From Pseudobdellovibrionaceae bacterium (GTDB taxonomy: Bacteria; Bdellovibrionota; Bdellovibrionia; Bdellovibrionales; JAMPXM01): a stretch of DNA of 11,591 nucleotides. Both the position numbers and the translations under genes were made by a program. The stretch lies in the NCBI GenBank assembly GCA_913774795.1, contig CAJYIL010000324.1, positions 1-11,591 on the forward strand, in the 5' to 3' direction. Positions 6,304-11,591 of the stretch are shown here, in pieces (positions within the stretch are counted from its first letter, which is position 1; the number at the start of each line of letters is the position of its first letter). The notes beneath the pieces were generated by a model. The model saw only the letters and a list, made by a program, of their open reading frames with translations, had not been told where the DNA came from and did no database searches.

Positions 6304-8015
6304 ACAACCAGATGACTCATCAGATCGAGCTTCTTAAGACAGACCTCTCGCAGCTTCTTCCGATCAAAGATCGTTTCTCTGCGTACAAATTCTCGACTTC
6401 GAAAGTCGGCGACGACGTTCTCGAATTCCCGAAAGAAGATATCGTTCCGGTTCTTCGTTACTTCCGTGAATCGGGTCGCTTCGACGTGCTTATGGATTTG
6501 TGCGGAGTCGATTATCCAGAGCGCGCGAAACGTTTCGAAGTCGTCTACCATTTGTTCTCGACGAAGACGATGCAGCGCTTGCGCATCAAATGCCAAGTCG
6601 GAGAAGGCGAGTCGATCGACACGGCCACCTCGGTCTGGGACTCGGCGAACTGGTTCGAGCGCGAAGCGTTCGATATGTTCGGGATCAAATTCGCAGGTCA
6701 CCCGAATCTCCGTCGCCTTCTGGTGCACGAAGAATTCGTCGGTCACCCTCTGAGAAAAGACTACGACGCCGATCACCAGCAACACTGCTCGGTGGCTCTT
6801 CCGGTTCACTTCGATCCGACACACTCGCACTTGTTGCCATCGGCGAAAGGTCACAACCTCGTTCCATTGAACATTGGTCCGTCGCACCCTTCGACGCACG
6901 GAACGCTTCGCGTGATGGCGGAGTTGGATGGCGAAACGATCGCGCGCGCGAACGTCGAACTAGGCTTCCTTCACCGCTGCTTCGAGAAAATGGCGGAGAC
7001 CCACCCGTATAACCAAGTCATCCCTTACACTGATCGCTTGAACTACTGCTCGGCACCGATGAACAACGTCGGCTACTGCAAAGCGGTCGAGCGCTTGCTC
7101 GGCGTCGAAATTCCGCAGAAGGCGCAAGCGATGCGTATCATTCTCGCGGAACTTTCGCGCATCATCGATCACTTCGTTTGCTTGGGTGCCAACGCGGTCG
7201 ACCTGGGAGCCTTGACGGCGTTCTTCCAGCTCTTCACGTACCGCGAGCAGGTTTACAACTTGTTCGAAAAACTCTGCGGCGCACGTCTCACGGTTTCGTT
7301 GACCCGCATCGGCGGCATGGCGCAAGACGCGCCTCCGGGATGGTTTGACGACGTTCTCGCGACTTGCAAAAACATTCGTCAGGGCATCAGCGACGTCGAA
7401 GGTCTTTTGTCGCAAAACAAGATCTGGATCCAACGCACGCAAGGTGTCGGCGCGATCTCGGCCGAGAAAGCGATCGCTTGGGGATACACCGGTCCACTCT
7501 TGAGAGCGGCGGGTGTCGCGCACGATCTGCGTAAAGCGCAGCCTTACTACATGTACGACCAGCTCGATTTCGATATTCCGGTCGGAACATCGGGCGATTG
7601 TTACGACCGTTACCTCGTTCGCGTTGAAGAGATGAAACAGTCTCTGAAGATCATCGAGCAGGTTTGCAAAAACGTTCCGTCGGGCGATTACACAATTCGC
7701 GACAAGGGCATCGTTCTCCCAGAGAAAAAAGATGTTTACGGCAACATCGAAGGTCTCATGAACCACTTCATGCTCGTGATCAAAGGCCTCCGTCCACCAG
7801 CGGGCGAAGTCTATGACGCGACTGAAGCCGCCAACGGTGAACTCGGGTTTTACCTCGTCAGCGACGGCTCGGGTCGTCCTTACCGTTTGCGTGTTCGTCC
7901 TCCATGTTTTGCGATTTACCAGTCATTCCCTGAGCAAGTGACGGGCGGGCTTTTGTCTGACGTCATTTCGATTCTCGGATCGATGAACCTCATTGCCGGC
8001 GAATTGGACCGATAA
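6300..8015 (+). CDS. nuoCD: NADH:quinone oxidoreductase fused subunit C/D (NuoCD)
   Basis: This 571-aa protein joins the 30-kDa NuoC and 49-kDa NuoD subunits in one chain, as in E. coli (about 600 aa). The NuoC part covers about 10-160, with FEREAFDMFGI (119-129) and GHPLRKDY (148-155). A linker of about 25 residues follows, then NuoD from about 186 to the end. In NuoD the quinone-site HPSTHG (196-201) and the Tyr of TDRLNYCSAPMNN (Tyr249) are present; many homologues have DRLDY here, so Asn replaces that Asp. The end GELDR is typical. The chosen ATG overlaps the nuoB stop (ATGA) and has AGGTG about 7 bases ahead. An in-frame ATG at 6240 would run 60 bases into nuoB with unrelated residues and was rejected. 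nuoE follows after 3 bases. Confidence 0.96.
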   Translation: MNNQMTHQIELLKTDLSQLLPIKDRFSAYKFSTSKVGDDVLEFPKEDIVPVLRYFRESGRFDVLMDLCGVDYPERAKRFEVVYHLFSTKTMQRLRIKCQVGEGESIDTATSVWDSANWFEREAFDMFGIKFAGHPNLRRLLVHEEFVGHPLRKDYDADHQQHCSVALPVHFDPTHSHLLPSAKGHNLVPLNIGPSHPSTHGTLRVMAELDGETIARANVELGFLHRCFEKMAETHPYNQVIPYTDRLNYCSAPMNNVGYCKAVERLLGVEIPQKAQAMRIILAELSRIIDHFVCLGANAVDLGALTAFFQLFTYREQVYNLFEKLCGARLTVSLTRIGGMAQDAPPGWFDDVLATCKNIRQGISDVEGLLSQNKIWIQRTQGVGAISAEKAIAWGYTGPLLRAAGVAHDLRKAQPYYMYDQLDFDIPVGTSGDCYDRYLVRVEEMKQSLKIIEQVCKNVPSGDYTIRDKGIVLPEKKDVYGNIEGLMNHFMLVIKGLRPPAGEVYDATEAANGELGFYLVSDGSGRPYRLRVRPPCFAIYQSFPEQVTGGLLSDVISILGSMNLIAGELDR

Positions 8016-8018
8016 GAT

Positions 8019-8519
8019 ATGTCATTCAAATTATCAGCAGATGGTGTGAAGTACGTTCAGAATGAGCTCACTCGTTATGAGTCGAAGCAATCGGCCATTA
8101 TTCGCGCGCTTTACCGCGGGCAGGATGAAAACGGCGGTTGGGTCTCTCCCGACGTCGTGGCCGAACTTTCGCGCGTGATGGATATCCCGGCTTCGCAAAT
8201 CGAAGAAGTCTCGACGTTCTACACGATGTTCAACAAGCAGCCGGTCGGCAAATACCACATTCAAGTGTGCTGTACTTTGACGTGCGGGATGCTCGGTGGC
8301 CGCGAACTCACAGACGCCATGATGAAAGAAGCGGGCTGCAAAACGTACGGCGATGTTTCGCCAGACGGTTTGTTCACGTTCAACAAAGTCGAGTGTCTCG
8401 GTTCGTGCGATACGGCGCCGATGCTTCAGATCAACCGTGATCCTTACATCGAGTCGCTCAACACAGAAAAAGGTTTGCAGCTCGTGCGCGACTTGCGTGC
8501 GAAAGGCGGGCGTCAATAA
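8019..8519 (+). CDS. nuoE: NADH:quinone oxidoreductase subunit E (NuoE)
   Basis: NuoE is the thioredoxin-like 24-kDa subunit of the NADH-oxidising arm and carries the [2Fe-2S] cluster N1a. The four ligands fit the family pattern: Cys84 and Cys89 (C-x4-C in QVCCTLTCG), Cys126 and Cys130 (C-x3-C in VECLGSCDTAPM). Length (166 aa) is typical, with the helical N-terminal domain before about residue 75. An extra Cys85 sits next to the first ligand, a minor oddity. No strong ribosome site precedes the ATG, but the nuoCD stop is only 3 bases upstream, so translation is probably coupled. The stop overlaps the nuoF start by one base (TAATG). Confidence 0.96.
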   Translation: MSFKLSADGVKYVQNELTRYESKQSAIIRALYRGQDENGGWVSPDVVAELSRVMDIPASQIEEVSTFYTMFNKQPVGKYHIQVCCTLTCGMLGGRELTDAMMKEAGCKTYGDVSPDGLFTFNKVECLGSCDTAPMLQINRDPYIESLNTEKGLQLVRDLRAKGGRQ

Positions 8520-9832
8520 TGGCTGAAGTAAAATACCTTTCCGAGCACTACCACAAAAAAGAATACCGCACGCTTGCGGGCTACAAAGCTAACGGCGGTT
8601 ACGAGCAGCTCGCTCGCGCTCTGAAAATGGATAAACAAAAGATCATCGACGAAGTAAAGGCCTCGGGTCTTCGCGGTCGCGGTGGTGCGGGCTTCCCGAC
8701 AGGCGTGAAGTGGGGGTTCTTACCGAACAACGGTGAACCTCGTTATCTTCTCTGCAATGCCGACGAATCAGAGCCAGGAACATTCAAAGACCGCGTGATG
8801 ATGGAGAAAGCTCCGCACCAACTCATCGAGGGGATGATCATCTCGGCGTACGCAGTTGGCGCGAAGAAAGCCTACATCTACATCCGCGGTGAATACATGG
8901 GTCCGGCGATGATCCTCGAAGACGCCATTCGCGAAGCTCGCGATGCGGGTTATATCGGTAAGAACATCCTCGGCTCGGGTGTCGATGTTGAACTCGATCT
9001 CTACTTGGGTGCCGGCGCTTACATCTGCGGTGAAGAGACGGGTCTTATCTCTTCTCTTGAGGGTTACAAAGGTCAGCCGAAACTGAAACCACCGTTCCCG
9101 GCGGTTCAGGGCTACTTGAAAAAGCCAACGATCGTAAATAACGTCGAAACGTTGGCGGCCGTCGTGAACATCATCCGTGATGGCGGAGCAGGTTACCGTA
9201 AGTACGGAACAGAGAAGTCAGCCGGAACAAAATTGTTCTCTTTGAGCGGTAACGTTCAAAAGCCAGGCACGTACGAAGTTCCACTCGGTTATCCACTGAT
9301 GGATTTCATCAACATCGAGTGCGGAGGACTTCTTCCGGGCCGTAAGTTGAAAGCGGTTGTTCCGGGCGGATCATCCGCTCCGGTGTTGACAGCAGCTGAG
9401 TGTGCCGACGCGACTCTCGATTACGAGAACATGGCCGCGAAAGGGTCGATGTTGGGTTCGGGCGCGATCATCGTGATCGACGACTCGTACTGCATGGTCG
9501 ACGTTCTTTCGACGATCACTCACTTTTATCACCACGAATCGTGCGGGCAGTGTACGCCTTGCCGCGAAGGCACGGGCTGGATCGAAAAAATCATCCACTC
9601 GATCACTCACGGCGAAGGCAAGCCGGGCGACGTCGATTTGCTCTTGAAGATCTCAGACCAAATGAAAGGCCGTACGATCTGCGCGTTGTCTGATGCCGCA
9701 GCGTTGCCGGTTCTTTCGTTTGTCACGAAATTCCGTGACGAGTTCGAGTACTTCATCCGCGAAAAGAAATCGAAGGTGAAGGGCACGCAGATTTACGCCC
9801 AAATGCACCCGTCTCTCGGAGGAGCGCACTAA
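8519..9832 (+). CDS. nuoF: NADH:quinone oxidoreductase subunit F (NuoF)
   Basis: NuoF is the 51-kDa subunit where NADH binds and reduces FMN; it also holds the [4Fe-4S] cluster N3. FMN and NADH motifs are intact: GRGGAGFPTGVKWGF (53-67), NADESEPGTFKDR (80-92) and GAGAYICGEETGL (164-176). N3 ligands are Cys342, Cys345 and Cys348 in SCGQCTPCREGTGW, plus Cys388 in TICALSDAAALP. The length of 437 aa is normal. The start overlaps the nuoE stop (TAATG), with AAAGGCGGG upstream as ribosome site. The gene also ends in a TAATG overlap with nuoG. Confidence 0.97.
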   Translation: MAEVKYLSEHYHKKEYRTLAGYKANGGYEQLARALKMDKQKIIDEVKASGLRGRGGAGFPTGVKWGFLPNNGEPRYLLCNADESEPGTFKDRVMMEKAPHQLIEGMIISAYAVGAKKAYIYIRGEYMGPAMILEDAIREARDAGYIGKNILGSGVDVELDLYLGAGAYICGEETGLISSLEGYKGQPKLKPPFPAVQGYLKKPTIVNNVETLAAVVNIIRDGGAGYRKYGTEKSAGTKLFSLSGNVQKPGTYEVPLGYPLMDFINIECGGLLPGRKLKAVVPGGSSAPVLTAAECADATLDYENMAAKGSMLGSGAIIVIDDSYCMVDVLSTITHFYHHESCGQCTPCREGTGWIEKIIHSITHGEGKPGDVDLLLKISDQMKGRTICALSDAAALPVLSFVTKFRDEFEYFIREKKSKVKGTQIYAQMHPSLGGAH

Positions 9833-11448
9833 TGGCTGACAACACGACTCACTCGAACACCGGCCGCGCCGGCACAGAGCCGACCGAAGCAAAGCCGGTC
9901 GAAGCGCCAAAAATGCTGAAGGCGAAAATCAACGGCGTCGATGTCGAAGTGAAAGCCGGAACATCGATCATCGAAGCCTTTCACCAAAACGGCCAATCGA
10001 TCGCGCACTATTGCTGGCACCCAGGCCTTTCGGTCGCGGGCGTTTGCCGTCTTTGCATGGTTGAGATCGAAGGGAACCCACGTCTGCAGATCGCGTGTAA
10101 CACCGCGGTTACCGAAGGCATGGTCGTTAACAACGCATCTGAAAAAGTTAAAGAAGCCGTGAAGTGGGGTCTCGACTTCCACTTGATCAACCACCCTCTC
10201 GATTGTCCGATCTGTGACCAAGCGGGTGAGTGCGGTCTTCAAGATCAGTACATGGCTTATGGCAAGTACGATCCGGAGATGGCCGAGCGCAAAGTGAAGA
10301 AGCACAAGGTTGTCGACCTCGGCCCTCGCGTCGTTCTCGATACCGAGCGCTGCATTCTCTGCTCGCGCTGCGTTCGTTTCACCGACGAAGTTTCGAAATC
10401 AAACGAGCTCGGAATTTTCAACCGCGGTGACCGCGCTGAAATCGGCACGTTCGATGGTAAGCCTTTGAACAACAATTACTCGACAAACGTCGTCGACATT
10501 TGCCCGGTTGGCGCCTTGACGTCGAAAGACTTCCGCTTCCGTCAGCGTGTTTGGTTCCTCCGCGAACACAACACGATTTGCACGGGCTGTTCGACCGGCT
10601 GTAACACGCGCGCGTTCTACAACAAAGAAGGCGTCTTCCGTATCAAGCCAAACTACCACAAAGACGTGAACGGTTACTGGATGTGCGACGTCGGTCGCGA
10701 CGTCTACAAGTTCGCGAACAAAGAAGCTCGTTTGCTCGACGCGCGCGTGCGCGGCGAGTGGATGGTTCCTTCGCTTGCGGCGAAAAAAACCGGCGAAGCT
10801 TTGCGCGGGGGCGGTAACAAAGTCGCGTTCGTCGTCACAGGTCAGTACACGAACGAGGAGTACGATGCACTTCTCGGTTTCGCGAAAAACGAAGTTGGCA
10901 CTTCGAACGTCTTTCACTGGATCAACAACCCGGAGACGATCGAAGCGTTCGACGGCTTGCTCTTACGCGGTGACCGCAACCCGAACACGCGTGGTTTGAT
11001 GGATCGTTTGGCGTCTTCGTCGCTGTCGGCGAAGTGGCCAGAGTTGGTTCAAGGTCTGACATCGGGCGCGATCACGACGGTGGTCGTAGCGGGCCCAGAG
11101 AACCAATCGCAGTTCCCGGATTTGAAAGCGAAGATCATGGAGCTTTCGAAAGCCGCGAAGTTGGTTTGGTTGCAAGCGGGCAAAAACGACCAGCTCGAAG
11201 CTCTCGATGGCGACGTCACATTGATTCCACTCAAAACGTATCTCGAAAAAGACGGCACCTTCGTCAACTACAAGGGCATCGCACAGACCGTTAAGAAAGG
11301 TCTCTCGATCGTTCCGGCATCGTTGTCGATCACGGAAGTGGTCGAACTCATGCGCGGCGCCCCTGCCGTTGAAGCTCCGAGCGATGTCGATCAAGTCGGC
11401 GTGGGCCGCATTTACAACGAGTTCACTCTCGTAAGAGGTAACCTCTAA
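9832..11448 (+). CDS. nuoG: NADH:quinone oxidoreductase subunit G (NuoG), compact form with N7 site
   Basis: NuoG relays electrons from N3 through clusters N1b, N4 and N5. Ligands seen: N1b Cys61, Cys72, Cys75, Cys89; N5 His121, Cys125, Cys128, Cys134; N4 Cys174, Cys177, Cys180, Cys224. A further set, Cys250, Cys253, Cys257 and Cys285 (C-x2-C-x3-C-x27-C), matches the off-path N7 cluster known in E. coli and Thermus. The first 27 residues are a low-complexity extension before the ferredoxin fold. At 538 aa it is far shorter than E. coli (about 900) or Thermus (about 780): the molybdopterin-like C-terminal domain is reduced to about 240 residues. It still ends with a TYLEKDGTFVNYKG segment typical of that domain, so this looks like internal shrinkage, not a frameshift. 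GGAGGAG lies 7 bases before the ATG. Confidence 0.95.
   Translation: MADNTTHSNTGRAGTEPTEAKPVEAPKMLKAKINGVDVEVKAGTSIIEAFHQNGQSIAHYCWHPGLSVAGVCRLCMVEIEGNPRLQIACNTAVTEGMVVNNASEKVKEAVKWGLDFHLINHPLDCPICDQAGECGLQDQYMAYGKYDPEMAERKVKKHKVVDLGPRVVLDTERCILCSRCVRFTDEVSKSNELGIFNRGDRAEIGTFDGKPLNNNYSTNVVDICPVGALTSKDFRFRQRVWFLREHNTICTGCSTGCNTRAFYNKEGVFRIKPNYHKDVNGYWMCDVGRDVYKFANKEARLLDARVRGEWMVPSLAAKKTGEALRGGGNKVAFVVTGQYTNEEYDALLGFAKNEVGTSNVFHWINNPETIEAFDGLLLRGDRNPNTRGLMDRLASSSLSAKWPELVQGLTSGAITTVVVAGPENQSQFPDLKAKIMELSKAAKLVWLQAGKNDQLEALDGDVTLIPLKTYLEKDGTFVNYKGIAQTVKKGLSIVPASLSITEVVELMRGAPAVEAPSDVDQVGVGRIYNEFTLVRGNL
11434..11446 (+). promoter_or_regulatory. nuoI ribosome site inside a small hairpin
   Basis: AGAGGTAACCTCT is a palindrome with one central base. 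Its left half, AGAGGT, is the ribosome site of nuoI (8 bases before the ATG), and its right half runs into the nuoG stop codon. A 5-bp stem with a 3-base loop would mask the site until ribosomes finishing nuoG open it, which would couple the two genes. Confidence 0.4.
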
Positions 11449-11591
11449 TGATCGTTCAAAAGAGAACAGAAGCTTCGAAGTGGTACTTGCCGGCGATCTT
11501 ATCGGGCATGGGTTGGACGCTCGTGAAGATGTTCAAGAACCTTTCGAACAAAGGGAAGATGATCACGATCAACTACCCGGAGCAAAAGCAC
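11448..11591 (+). CDS. nuoI: NADH:quinone oxidoreductase subunit I (NuoI), partial N-terminus
   Basis: These are the first 48 residues of a protein whose frame is open to the window end. The segment MGWTLVKMFKNLSNKGKMIT followed by INYPEQK resembles the start of NuoI, which typically reads G-x-x-x-T-x-K followed by a short loop and a T-x-x-YP motif. NuoI carries clusters N6a and N6b, but those cysteines lie beyond the window. It starts within the nuoG stop (TAATG) and follows nuoG directly, without the usual nuoH between. The assignment rests on a short N-terminus plus context. Confidence 0.8.
   Translation, partial: MIVQKRTEASKWYLPAILSGMGWTLVKMFKNLSNKGKMITINYPEQKH

Noticed and set aside
6960..7766. 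268-codon minus-strand open frame opposite the NuoD part
   Set aside because: It lies wholly within nuoCD, has no recognisable motif or ribosome site, and is a shadow of biased codon use.
1..11591. Mobile elements, CRISPR arrays, tRNA or rRNA genes, toxin-antitoxin or defence systems
   Set aside because: Nothing in either strand showed transposase motifs, regular repeat-spacer units, cloverleaf sequence or known defence domains.

Overview
The window looks like chromosomal DNA of a free-living Gram-negative bacterium with a respiratory chain. The evidence is a bacterial-type NADH:quinone oxidoreductase (complex I) operon, two proteins with Sec signal peptides, and Shine-Dalgarno (SD) led, tightly packed genes. 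GC content is moderate, with many TCG, CGC and GCG codons. A fused NuoCD, a short NuoG and a secreted subtilase would suit a Bdellovibrionota or other deltaproteobacterium-like lineage. That placement is inference only; no 16S or other marker gene is present.

Layout. Positions 1-2486 (minus strand) hold two ABC half-transporters that overlap by 4 bases (ATGA). The upstream 596-aa subunit has Asp in place of the catalytic Walker B Glu, like MdlA, BmrC and TM287. The downstream partner runs off the window edge. Together they look like a heterodimeric exporter. Divergent from them is a 99-aa hypothetical protein (2596-2895, plus) with its own terminator. Next comes a 151-aa secreted hypothetical protein (3194-3649, plus). 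It converges on a secreted S8 subtilisin-like protease (3726-5207, minus), and the two share a bidirectional terminator at 3670-3703.

A 484-bp non-coding divergent region (5208-5691) separates the protease from the complex I operon. It contains a strong stem-loop, an 11-bp direct repeat, an inverted repeat and a plausible sigma70-type promoter. The operon runs nuoB, nuoCD (fused), nuoE, nuoF, nuoG, nuoI (cut by the window end). Its junctions are ATGA or TAATG overlaps or a 3-base gap, so translation is probably coupled. All cysteine ligands for the Fe-S clusters in the complete subunits are present, including the optional N7 site of NuoG.

Working together: NuoE, NuoF and NuoG form the NADH-oxidising arm (FMN, N1a, N3, N1b, N4, N5, N7). 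NuoI, NuoB and NuoCD carry electrons to quinone. The membrane arm genes are not in the window. nuoA is not in front of nuoB, and nuoH is not between nuoG and nuoI, which differs from the common gene order. I found no mobile element, CRISPR array, tRNA or rRNA, and nothing that clearly forms a new system. The most notable points are the unusual nuo order with a compact NuoG, the asymmetric ABC exporter, and the structured 5208-5691 region.
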